From: Saccharothrix ecbatanensis
GTDB taxonomy: Bacteria; Actinomycetota; Actinomycetes; Mycobacteriales; Pseudonocardiaceae
Reading direction: 5' to 3'
Length of the DNA: 64,000 bases
Assembly: GCF_014205015.1 (NCBI RefSeq)
Contig: NZ_JACHMO010000001.1
Span: 3,038,001 to 3,102,000, forward strand
The notes under the pieces were generated by a model. That model saw only the letters and a list, made by a program, of their open reading frames with translations. It made no database searches and was not told the origin of the DNA. This document shows, one piece after another, positions 40,560 to 48,671 of the stretch. Position 1 is the first letter of the stretch. Each line of letters opens with the position of its first letter. Both the position numbers and the translations under genes were made by a program.

Positions 40560-42134
40560 ATGAATGTCAAACCCCTGATCGCGTGCGCGAGTCTGTTAGC
40601 CGGCGCGGTGGTCGTGCTCTCCCAGTCCACGGCGCAGGCCGCGCCGACGCGGTACGAGGCCGAGACCTCGCCGGCCGTGTGCACCGGCACCATCGACTCC
40701 AACTGGTCCGGCTACTCCGGCTCGGGGTTCTGCAACGGCACCAACGCCGCCGGCGCCGGATTGCAGTTCAGCGTCACCGCGCCGACAGCGGACTCGGCGA
40801 CCATCGCGGTCCGGTTCTCCAACGGCGCCACCACCAGCCGATCCGCGAACCTCGTGGTCAACGGCTCCACCGTGCAGTCCGTCTCGTTCGAGGCGACGGG
40901 CGCGTGGTCGACCTGGGTGTCGAAGTCCCTGACCGTCCCGCTGGCCGCGGGCGGCAACACGATCCGGCTCGACCCGACCACCTCGACCGGCCTGCCCAAC
41001 ATCGACTACCTCGACGTCAGCGTCGATGACGTGCCGGTCGGCAACGCGCTGTACGTGGCGACCAACGGCGACGACAGCGGTCCGGGCACCCTGGCCGCGC
41101 CCCTGCGCACCATCCAGAAGGCGGTCGACCTGGCACAGCCCGGCCACACCATCCACATCCGCGGTGGCACGTACGCGCCGAGCACCAACATCCAGATCCT
41201 CAAGGACGGCACGGCGAGCCAGCCCATCACGATGCGCAACTACAACAACGAGCGCGTCATCCTCGACGGCGAGAACATGCCCTACACGCCGGGCGACGTC
41301 GGCTCCACCATCCCTCGGGCGCAGCGCGGCGCGATCCACATCGAGGGTGACTACTGGCGGCTGATCGGCCTGGAGATCATCCACGGCCCGTACGGCATCT
41401 TCGGCCTGGACTCCAGCAACAACGTCTATGACCGGCTCATCACGCGGGACAACTACGAGACCGGCTTGCACCTCGTCCTCGCGACCAGCAACAACCAGAT
41501 CCTCAACCTGGACAGCTACGGCAACCGCGACCCGCGCAAGAACGGCGAGAGCGCGGACGGGCTGGCCATCAAGGAGGGCTCCGGCACCGGCAACGTGGTG
41601 CGCGGCGCGCGTTTGTGGAACAACGCCGACGACGGCCTGGACTACTGGATGTTCTCCTCGCCGATCCTCACGGAGAACTCCCTGGCCTGGGGCAACGGGT
41701 TCAACCGCTGGAACATCCCCAACTACACCGGTGACGGCAACGGGTTCAAGCTGGGCGGCAACGGCGTGTCCGCCAACCACACCGTGCGCAACAGCATGAC
41801 GTGGGACAACGCGGTCGGCGGTTTCATCGACAACAACAACCCCGGGCAGCACAGGATCGAGCGCAGCACCGCGTGGGACAACCCGAAGACGGGGTTCCAG
41901 GTCGACCGCTCCGACAGCACGTTGACCAAGAACCTCGCGGCGGCCAACGGCACCAACGTGTCGTTGGGCTCGAACTCCAGCGGTAGCGGCAACTCGTGGA
42001 ACATCGGCGGCTCGTGGTCGTTCGAGAGCACGAACACGGCCACGATCACCGGACCGCGCAACGCCGACGGCTCGATCCCGTCCTCCAACTTCCTGCGCCC
42101 CAGCAACGGCGCCGACGTCGGAGCCCGCTTCTAG
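40560..42134 (+). CDS. Secreted PL9-type pectate lyase with CBM35/CBM6-like domain
   Basis: The 524-residue protein has a signal peptide ending AQAA (about residue 28). The N-terminal CBM35-like domain (RYEAETSP...GSGFCNGTN, ending IDYLDVSV, about residues 30-155) binds uronic-acid polymers in known members. A right-handed parallel beta-helix follows, with ALYVATNGDDSGPGTLAAPLRTIQKAVDLAQPG-like opening and the PL9 core NGESADGLAIKEGSGTGNVVRGARLWNNADDGLDYW, which contains the catalytic Lys and Ca2+-binding Asp residues. It cleaves polygalacturonate by beta-elimination. GGAG 8 nt before the ATG fixes the start. First gene of the pectin locus, followed by PL1. Confidence 0.88.
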   Translation: MNVKPLIACASLLAGAVVVLSQSTAQAAPTRYEAETSPAVCTGTIDSNWSGYSGSGFCNGTNAAGAGLQFSVTAPTADSATIAVRFSNGATTSRSANLVVNGSTVQSVSFEATGAWSTWVSKSLTVPLAAGGNTIRLDPTTSTGLPNIDYLDVSVDDVPVGNALYVATNGDDSGPGTLAAPLRTIQKAVDLAQPGHTIHIRGGTYAPSTNIQILKDGTASQPITMRNYNNERVILDGENMPYTPGDVGSTIPRAQRGAIHIEGDYWRLIGLEIIHGPYGIFGLDSSNNVYDRLITRDNYETGLHLVLATSNNQILNLDSYGNRDPRKNGESADGLAIKEGSGTGNVVRGARLWNNADDGLDYWMFSSPILTENSLAWGNGFNRWNIPNYTGDGNGFKLGGNGVSANHTVRNSMTWDNAVGGFIDNNNPGQHRIERSTAWDNPKTGFQVDRSDSTLTKNLAAANGTNVSLGSNSSGSGNSWNIGGSWSFESTNTATITGPRNADGSIPSSNFLRPSNGADVGARF

Positions 42135-42202
42135 ACCGCCACAGCAGCCGAGCCGCGTCCACAGGTCGTCCGACGAGCCCACGCACCAAGGAGGGGCACA
42201 CC

Positions 42203-43249
42203 ATGGAACACGCCAAGCTCAACGGCCGACTACGGCGACGCGGCTCGCTGGTCACCTGCGCGGTCGGCCTGTTCGTCGCCGGGACGATCGCGACACTCGC
42301 TCCGACCGCCGCGGGCGCAGGCCCCACACGGGAGACGGGGGCCGTCGGCTCAGCGAACGGCTTCGCCGCCGTCTCTGCGTGGGGTCAGGACGGCACCACC
42401 GGCGGCGCGGGCGGCCCGACCGTCACGGTGGACACGGCGGACGGATTCCTGGCCGCGATCGCCCGGCCAGGTCCGCTGATCATCAGGGTCGACGGGGTGA
42501 TCGACCTGCCGGGCCCGATGCACGACGTCACCTCGGACAAGACCATCATCGGACTCGGCACCGACGCCGGCCTCACCGGCGGCGGCCTGAACATCGGGCT
42601 GCCCGTGGACAACGCCATCACCGAACCGCCGGCCGACGCGGTCCACAACGTCATCGTGCAGAACCTGACCTTCGACGACTGGGCCGACGACGCGATCAAC
42701 GTCCAGATGTTCTCCCACCACGTCTGGATCGACCACAACACGTTCGTCAGCGGCTTCGACGGCGCGGCCGACGTCAAACGCGGCTCGTCGTACGTCACCG
42801 TCTCGTGGAACCACAGCACGCACGGCAAGAACATGCTCGTGGGGCACAACCCGGACAACGGCGCGCAGGACATCGGGCGGCTCAAGGTCACCTACCACCA
42901 CAACTTCTTCGACCGCACCGTCGAGCGCAACCCCTGGGTGCGCTTCGGCGACCCGGCACACGTCTACAACAACTACTACGTCAACAGCAGCAAGTACGGC
43001 GTCAGGTCCAGCTCCGACGCGGGCATCCTGGCCGAGGGCAACTACTTCCAGGGCGTCGCCCGACCCTTCCAACTCGACGTGGTCGGCACCCAACCCGGCA
43101 ACCTGGTGTCCCGCAAGAACTGCTTCGCCGACTCCGGCACGCCGCTCACCCGCGGCACCGTCGCGAAGATCCCCTACCGGTACCACCTCCAACCGTGCAA
43201 GGCCGTGCCCGCGATCGTGACCGCGGGCGCTGGTGCGGGCAAGCTGTAG
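42203..43249 (+). CDS. Secreted PL1 pectate lyase
   Basis: The 348-residue enzyme has an Arg-rich signal peptide ending AAGAG (about residue 37) and the PL1 parallel beta-helix: NGFAAVSAWGQDGTTGG at the N-terminus, HNVIVQNLTFDDW, HHVWIDHNTFVSGFDGAADVKRGS with the Ca2+-binding acidic residues, and VERNPWVRFGDPAHVYNNYY, which carries the catalytic Arg. It eliminates pectate at alkaline pH with Ca2+. GGAGG 9 nt before the ATG; it is 68 nt after the PL9 gene and probably co-transcribed. Confidence 0.92.
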   Translation: MEHAKLNGRLRRRGSLVTCAVGLFVAGTIATLAPTAAGAGPTRETGAVGSANGFAAVSAWGQDGTTGGAGGPTVTVDTADGFLAAIARPGPLIIRVDGVIDLPGPMHDVTSDKTIIGLGTDAGLTGGGLNIGLPVDNAITEPPADAVHNVIVQNLTFDDWADDAINVQMFSHHVWIDHNTFVSGFDGAADVKRGSSYVTVSWNHSTHGKNMLVGHNPDNGAQDIGRLKVTYHHNFFDRTVERNPWVRFGDPAHVYNNYYVNSSKYGVRSSSDAGILAEGNYFQGVARPFQLDVVGTQPGNLVSRKNCFADSGTPLTRGTVAKIPYRYHLQPCKAVPAIVTAGAGAGKL

Positions 43250-43284
43250 GGGGTACCGGCGACCTGCTCGTGACAACGGTGACG

Positions 43285-43315
43285 GGACGTCCGGCGATGA
43301 GATCGCCGGGCGTCC
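43285..43315. terminator. Bidirectional terminator between PL1 and sugar-binding protein genes
   Basis: A 13-bp stem (43285-43297 with 43303-43315, one G-U pair) with a 5-nt loop sits between convergent genes. Confidence 0.75.
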
Positions 43316-43323
43316 GTCCGCGC

Positions 43324-44670
43324 TCATCCGGTGTTGACGGTGAAGCCCTGCTGGTTGCCGTAGTCGACGAGTGCCTTCTGCCAGTCGGCCAGACCGGTGT
43401 CGAGCGCGGTGCCGCCTGCGTAGGACTTGCCGACGGTGTCGCCGAAGATCGTGTTGGCGTAGATCTGGTAGGGCAGGTAGGACCAGTCGGTCGAGACCTG
43501 TCCGGCGGCCGCGGTCAGGATGTGGTTGGCCTTCTGCCCGCCGAAGTAGGGCGTCTCCTCGTCCTTGAAGGCGGGCGATTCCAGGTCGGCCTTGGTGGCG
43601 GGGAAGCCGCCGCTGTCCACAAACGGCTTGACGCCGTTGCCGTTGTTGAGCCAGCGCACGAACGCCGCGGCCAGCGCGGGCTTGGAGCTCTGCTTGAGCA
43701 CCGACTGCGCGCTGCCGCCGTTCTCACCGGTGACCGGGGTGCCGCCGTCGTAGGTGGGCACCGGGGCGACGGCCCACTTGCCCGCGCCGTCCTTGACCGA
43801 CGACTCCAGCACGCCGGGCATCCACGCGCCGCTGACCAGGCTGGCGACGGTGCCGTCACCCAGCGCCTTGTACCAGGCGTCGGACCAGCTGGAGATGGGC
43901 GCCACCAGCTTCTGCTCCACGAGCTGGTTCCACACCGAGGTCCACTTCTTGGTGCCCTCGTTCTGGAGGTCGATCGTCACCGACTTGCCATCGGTCTTGA
44001 AGGGCCGCCCGCCGGCCTGCCAGATCATGCTGTTGGCGAAGCCCGCGTCACCGGTGTCGTTGGTGATGTACTTGGTCGGGTCGGCGGCGTGCAGCTTCTT
44101 GCCCGCCTCGACGTACTCGTCCCAGGTCTTGGGGACAGTGATGCCGTGCTGGTCGAAGAGTTCCTTGTTGTAGAACAGGGCCATGGGGCCGGAGTCCTGT
44201 GGCAGGCCGTACAGACCTCCGCCGACCTTGACCGAGTTCCACGTCGAGGGCGTGTAGTCGTCCTCGAACGTCTGGAAGCCGTACTGGCCGAGGTCCGCCA
44301 ACGAGCCGGTCAACGCGAACTGCGGCAGCGCCTGGTACTCGACCTGGGCCACGTCCGGCGCGCCGGAACCGGCCTTGATGGCGTTCTGGAGCTTGGTGTA
44401 GTGGTCGTTGCCGGTGCCGGCGTTGACGTAGTTGACCTTGACGTTGGGGAACTCCTTCTGGAACGCCTCGACCTGCGTCTTGGCAGACGGGGTCCAGCTC
44501 CAGTAGGTGATCTCGCCGCCTTCGCGCAGGGCGGCGTCGACCGCGTCCTGCGTGCCGGTCGCGCCGCCGGACGTGGTGCCGCCGTCGCTGGAGGAGCAGG
44601 CCGAGAGCGTGGTGGCGACAACGGCGGCCAAGACTATGGCCACCTTGCGGCTGCGCCTGATGGGTGACAT
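43324..44670 (-). CDS. Sugar ABC transporter substrate-binding lipoprotein (copy B)
   Basis: The 448-residue protein has a lipoprotein signal (lipobox TLSAC, Cys25). It is a cluster-B/D sugar-binding protein: ITYWSWTPSAKTQVEAFQKEFPNVKV, PDVAQVEYQALPQF, GLPQDSGPMALFYNKELFDQHG, TWDEYVEAGKKL, WLNNGNGVKPFVDSGGFPATKA. It binds oligosaccharides outside the membrane and delivers them to the two permeases encoded upstream in the same operon. It is clearly related to the binding protein at the head of the operon, so the locus carries two such proteins for one permease pair. No ATPase gene is present; a shared MsiK-type ATPase is likely. Confidence 0.9.
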   Translation of the reverse strand: MSPIRRSRKVAIVLAAVVATTLSACSSSDGGTTSGGATGTQDAVDAALREGGEITYWSWTPSAKTQVEAFQKEFPNVKVNYVNAGTGNDHYTKLQNAIKAGSGAPDVAQVEYQALPQFALTGSLADLGQYGFQTFEDDYTPSTWNSVKVGGGLYGLPQDSGPMALFYNKELFDQHGITVPKTWDEYVEAGKKLHAADPTKYITNDTGDAGFANSMIWQAGGRPFKTDGKSVTIDLQNEGTKKWTSVWNQLVEQKLVAPISSWSDAWYKALGDGTVASLVSGAWMPGVLESSVKDGAGKWAVAPVPTYDGGTPVTGENGGSAQSVLKQSSKPALAAAFVRWLNNGNGVKPFVDSGGFPATKADLESPAFKDEETPYFGGQKANHILTAAAGQVSTDWSYLPYQIYANTIFGDTVGKSYAGGTALDTGLADWQKALVDYGNQQGFTVNTG

Positions 44671-44701
44671 GGGTGGAGTCCTTTCGCGGCGGTGAGAAGG
44701 G

Positions 44702-45580
44702 TTACTGCTTGACGCTGCCCGCGCTCAGCCCCGACTGCCAGAAGCGCTGGAGCAGGAGGAATGCGGCGACGAGCGGGATGATGGTGAGCACCGATCCGGT
44801 GATCACGAGGTGGTAGATCGGTTCCGCGCCGACTCCCGCGGCCTGGGCGCTCCACTGGTTGAGGCCCACGGTCAGCGGGTACCAGTCCGGTTCGCTGAGC
44901 ATGATCAGCGGCAGGAAGTAGTTGTTCCAGGTGGACACGACGGCGAACAGGGCGACGGTCACGACGCCCGGCAGGAGCAGCCGCAGCGTGACGGTGAGGA
45001 AGATCCGCACCTCGCCGGCGCCGTCGATGCGGGCGGCCTCGATCACCTCGTCCGGGACCGCCTCGACGGCGTAGACCCACACCAGGTACAGGCCGAACGG
45101 GCTGATCAGCGACGGGATGATGATCGCCCACGGGGTGTTCGTCAGCCCCAGCTTGCTGAACATGAGGAACGTCGGCACGGCCAAGGCGGTGCCGGGGATG
45201 GCGATGGCGCCCAGCAGCACGGCGAACACCGCGCGGCGGCCCGGGAAGCGGTACTTGGCCATGCCGTACCCGGCTGCCGTCGCGAGGATGGTCGCGCCGC
45301 CCGCGCCGACCACGACGTACAGCAGGGTGTTGCCCAGCCAGCGCAGGAAGATCCCGTCGTCGTGGGTGAACGTCTCGACGATGTTGTCGAACAGCGCGAA
45401 CGAGTCGCCGAAGGACAGACCCGATGTGTTGAACAGCGCCGGCTGTGTCTTGGTCGCGCTGATCAGCAGCCACGCCAGCGGCACCAGCGTGTAGACCAGG
45501 AACAGCGACATGAGGATCGTGAGCACGACGGACTTGCGGGGCCGCAGGAAGGACGATTGCGGGGTCTGCACGGTGCTCAC
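44702..45580 (-). CDS. Sugar ABC transporter permease, MalG type
   Basis: The 292-residue protein has six transmembrane helices and the EAA loop EVIEAARIDGAGEVRIFLTVTLRLLLPG, which contacts the ATPase. The N-terminal RKSVVLTILMSLFLVYTLVPLAWLLISATK is typical of the CUT1 MalG/AraQ-type permeases. The GTG at 45580 overlaps the stop of the MalF-type gene by 4 nt (GTGA). The second binding-protein gene starts 31 nt downstream. Confidence 0.92.
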   Translation of the reverse strand: MSTVQTPQSSFLRPRKSVVLTILMSLFLVYTLVPLAWLLISATKTQPALFNTSGLSFGDSFALFDNIVETFTHDDGIFLRWLGNTLLYVVVGAGGATILATAAGYGMAKYRFPGRRAVFAVLLGAIAIPGTALAVPTFLMFSKLGLTNTPWAIIIPSLISPFGLYLVWVYAVEAVPDEVIEAARIDGAGEVRIFLTVTLRLLLPGVVTVALFAVVSTWNNYFLPLIMLSEPDWYPLTVGLNQWSAQAAGVGAEPIYHLVITGSVLTIIPLVAAFLLLQRFWQSGLSAGSVKQ

Positions 45581-46506
45581 ACACCCTTCCGCGTGCCGCG
45601 CAGCTGCACGACGTAGGCGATGATCGCGGTGATGACGCCCATGACGATCGCCACGGTGGCCGAATAGTCGTACTGCTGGCCGCCGAAGGACAGGTTGTAG
45701 GCGTACATGTTGGGTGTGTAGAAGGTGCTGATCACGTTGGGCGCCAGGGCGCGCAGGATGTTGGGCTCGTTGAACAGCTGGAAGCTGCCGATGATCGAGA
45801 AGATCGTCGCGATCACCACCGCGCCGCGGATCGCGGGCAGCTTGATGCTCAGGACCGTGCGCATCGTCCCCGCGCCATCGATGGCCGCCGCCTCGTACAG
45901 GTCGTTCGGGACGACCTTCAACGCGGAGTAGAAGATCAGCATGTTGTAGCCGACGAATTCCCAGGTCACGATGTTGCCGATGGACGGGAGGATCCAGTCG
46001 TCCGACAGTGGCACGACGGCCTTGCGGCCGAGCCACTCGTTCAGGTCGGCCGCGAGGCCGAAGTTGTCGCCGTAGATGAAGCCCCACATCAGGACCGCGA
46101 CGACCCCGGGCACGGCGTAGGGCAGGAAGATCACGACCCGGAAGAAGCCGGACGCGTGCAGCCGGGCGCTGTCGATCGCCAACGCCGCCACCAGCGCCAG
46201 CAGCAACATGACCGGCACCTGGACCACCAGGAACAGCAGGACCCGCAGGAACGACTCCCAGAACTTCGCGTCCGTGAGGACCGCCGCGTAGTTGTCCAAC
46301 CCGACGAACTCCGTGCCGCCGAAGAACACCTGCTCCCGGAACAGGCTCAACCACATCGCGTAGACGATCGGAGCCAGGAACACCAGCGCGAACACCACCA
46401 GGAACGGCGCGACGAACAACCAGCCCTTCCGATCGGGGCGCAGGCGACGGGCGGGGCGCGCCGACCGTGCCGCCGGAGCCTGGACCGGCACCGAGATGGA
46501 CGTCAT
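45577..46506 (-). CDS. Sugar ABC transporter permease, MalF type
   Basis: The 309-residue protein has six transmembrane helices, beginning GWLFVAPFLVVFALVFLAPIVYAMWLSLF, and the EAA loop LYEAAAIDGAGTMRTVLSIKLPAIRG. It forms the CUT1-type channel with the overlapping MalG-type permease. AGGAGAG 5 nt before the ATG fixes the start at 46506, 65 nt after the copy-A binding protein gene. Confidence 0.92.
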   Translation of the reverse strand: MTSISVPVQAPAARSARPARRLRPDRKGWLFVAPFLVVFALVFLAPIVYAMWLSLFREQVFFGGTEFVGLDNYAAVLTDAKFWESFLRVLLFLVVQVPVMLLLALVAALAIDSARLHASGFFRVVIFLPYAVPGVVAVLMWGFIYGDNFGLAADLNEWLGRKAVVPLSDDWILPSIGNIVTWEFVGYNMLIFYSALKVVPNDLYEAAAIDGAGTMRTVLSIKLPAIRGAVVIATIFSIIGSFQLFNEPNILRALAPNVISTFYTPNMYAYNLSFGGQQYDYSATVAIVMGVITAIIAYVVQLRGTRKGV

Positions 46507-46571
46507 CGTCTCTCCTGTCGAGAATGAGTGCGGTATGCCTTGTTCCTTGGAGCGCACGGTCGGATGAGTCG

Positions 46572-47912
46572 TCAAGGACTCGACACGGTGAAGCCGTTTT
46601 CCCGGCCGTGGCGGGTGATGGACTCCTGCCACTTCCCCAGACCCGTCCCGAGGTCCGACTCGCCGCTGATCGCCTTGCCGACGGTGTTGTCGAAGACCGT
46701 GTTGGCGTACGCCTGGTAGGGCAGGAACTGCCAGTCTGCGGACACCCCGCGCGAGGCCTCGGCGAAGACCTGGTTGACGGGCTGGCCGCCGAAGAACGGA
46801 GCGGGCTGCTCGCGGAACGCCGGGTCTTCCAGCAACGCCTTGGTCGCCGGGAACAGGCGTACGTCGGCGTTGAGCGAGGCCGCGCCCTCGGGGTCGGAGT
46901 TGAGCCACTGCGCGAAAGCGACCGCGGCCGCCTTGTGCTTGCTGACGGCGGTGACGGCCACCGAGGACCCACCGTGCTCGGCGGCCGTCGGCTTGGCCGG
47001 GTCCCACCGGGGCATCGGGGCGACCGCCCACTGCCCGCTGGTCTCCGGGATCCACTTCTCCAGGTTCGCCTGCGCCCACGCACCGGCGACCCAGGTGGCG
47101 TACCGACCCTCGGCCATGGCCTTCCACCACTCGTCGGTCCACTGGGTGGCGGGCTCGACGGCGCCTTCCGCCAGCATCGACCCCCACACCTCGGCGAACG
47201 CGTCGACGCCGGCGTCCGCGGTGAGGTTGACCCCGACCGACTTGTTCGGCCGGTTGGTGAACGGCCTTCCCCCGGCCTGCCAGATCAGGCCGCCGACCGT
47301 CCCGAAATCGACGGGGTCCAGCGAGGCGATGTAGGTGCCGGGTTCCTCCCGCTTGATGCGCTGACCCGCCTGGCGGTACTCGTCCCACGTGGTGGGTGGT
47401 TCCAGGCCCAGCCGGTCGAAGACGTCCTTGCGGTAGAACATCACCATCGGCCCGGTGTCCTGGGGAATGCCGTAGACCCGGTCCTCGACCAGCACCTGCG
47501 ACCACGCCGAAGCGGTGAACCGGTCCTTCAAGTCCGTTACGCCGTATGGGGTGAGGTCGGCGATCTTGCCGGAGGTCGCGAACTGGGGCAGGGCGAAGTA
47601 CTCGACCTGCGCCAGGTCAGGGGCGCCGATCTTCGTGTCGAGCGTGTTCTGGAGTCTGAGGTAGTGGTCCGGGCCCTGGCCGGCGTTGACCACGTCGATC
47701 TTGATCTTGGGGTGGGCGGTCTCGAACCTGTCGATCGCCTTCTCGATGTTGGGCACCCACGTCCAGAACGTCAGCGTGGTCGGCTGTTCCAGCGCTGCCG
47801 GCACCGCTGCCGCACCGGTCGGCTGCTCGTCGGCGGAACCGCAGCCGGCGAGCGTCGCGGCTGCGACCACCAGCGCCGCGAGGGTGCGGCGCGGTCGTCT
47901 GTCGGAGGGCAT
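46572..47912 (-). CDS. Sugar ABC transporter substrate-binding lipoprotein (copy A)
   Basis: The 446-residue protein has a lipoprotein signal (RRPRRTLAALVVAAATLAGC) and is closely related to copy B, sharing LTFWTWVPNIEKAIDRFETAHPKIKID-like opening, PDLAQVEYFALPQFATSGKIADL, GIPQDTGPMVMFYRKDVFD and the C-terminal ADWQFLPYQAYANTVF. It presumably captures oligosaccharides released by the pectin/arabinan enzymes. AAAGG before the ATG at 47912 sets the start. It heads the operon binding protein A - MalF - MalG - binding protein B. Confidence 0.9.
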   Translation of the reverse strand: MPSDRRPRRTLAALVVAAATLAGCGSADEQPTGAAAVPAALEQPTTLTFWTWVPNIEKAIDRFETAHPKIKIDVVNAGQGPDHYLRLQNTLDTKIGAPDLAQVEYFALPQFATSGKIADLTPYGVTDLKDRFTASAWSQVLVEDRVYGIPQDTGPMVMFYRKDVFDRLGLEPPTTWDEYRQAGQRIKREEPGTYIASLDPVDFGTVGGLIWQAGGRPFTNRPNKSVGVNLTADAGVDAFAEVWGSMLAEGAVEPATQWTDEWWKAMAEGRYATWVAGAWAQANLEKWIPETSGQWAVAPMPRWDPAKPTAAEHGGSSVAVTAVSKHKAAAVAFAQWLNSDPEGAASLNADVRLFPATKALLEDPAFREQPAPFFGGQPVNQVFAEASRGVSADWQFLPYQAYANTVFDNTVGKAISGESDLGTGLGKWQESITRHGRENGFTVSSP

Positions 47913-47972
47913 GGGACGGCCTTTCACGGAGTCGTGCGGGAAGGGCTGGATGCGTCGCCGGTCGCCCGCCGC

Positions 47973-47999
47973 TGTCGTCACGGCGGGCGGCCGGGCATG
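47973..47999 (-). terminator. Hairpin between GH43 fragment and ABC operon
   Basis: A perfect 9-bp GC stem (47973-47981 with 47991-47999, 9-nt loop) follows the fragment gene stop by 7 nt on the minus strand and precedes the binding-protein start by 60 nt. Confidence 0.6.
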
Positions 48000-48005
48000 G
48001 TGGTC

Positions 48006-48518
48006 CTACACCAGCAACCACTGCTGGTTGGCGCCGCCGTTGCAGCTGTACTGGGTCAGTGCGGTCCCGGAGACCGTGGAGAACGCGCCGATTTCGAGGC
48101 ACTGCCGGCTGTTGACGTCGGAGAGGGTGAAGTAGCCGCCGTCGGCGGTGCTGTTGAACCACACGTCGGCGCAGTGGTCGCTGTTCTGGTTGACCAGGTG
48201 GTTGTTCCTGAAATCGAGCGGCCCCGACAGGACCGGCCACCCGTTGGCCATCGAGATGTGACGGATGTCCAGCTTCCCCAACCCGTTCGCGTTGGCGTCG
48301 TAGTAGTGGTAGGCGAGATACTTCTCGGCTCCGTCGTCGTAGACGTCAGCGCCGCCCGCGCCGACCTTCGGCCACGCGCCGCTGAGCGCGGCGGCGGGGG
48401 TGGCGCCGACGAGCTGGAGCAATGTCGCCGCGAGCAGAGCGAGCACGGCCACGAGAGCGGAGCCACGACGGCGGTGCCTGACCGCGCGGATGGTGTCCCT
48501 GTTGATCCTTCCGAACAC
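48006..48518 (-). pseudogene. Internally deleted GH43 arabinanase with partial ricin domain
   Basis: The 170-residue product has a normal signal peptide (SALVAVLALLAATLLQLVGATPAAA). It then enters what looks like the last blade of a GH43 arabinanase (GGADVYDDGAEKYLAYHYYDANANGLGKLDIRHISMANGWPVL) and ends in a half ricin-type module (DVNSRQCLEIGAF, NGGANQQWLLV). The N-terminal blades with the catalytic Asp and Glu are missing although the frame is intact, so it cannot be an active hydrolase. It is either a deletion product or a secreted lectin-like leftover. It lies between a sialidase-fold arabinanase-like gene and the sugar transporter. Confidence 0.7.
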
Positions 48519-48570
48519 GTGATCCTCATTTCCCAGGAGAACGACGGGCCAGGTCGCACGGGGTCAACGG

Positions 48571-48611
48571 CACGACTGCGCGGCCGAGGGGCAGGTGGCC
48601 GCGCAGTCGTG
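48571..48611 (-). terminator. Strong terminator after sialidase-fold hydrolase gene
   Basis: A perfect 15-bp stem (48571-48585 with 48597-48611) with an 11-nt loop lies between the sialidase-fold gene stop (48672) and the gutted GH43 start (48518). Confidence 0.85.
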
Positions 48612-48671
48612 TTCACCGGGTTGAGAACCGCGGACGGGCGGCACACCCGCGGCCGATGCGCGGAACGTCGG

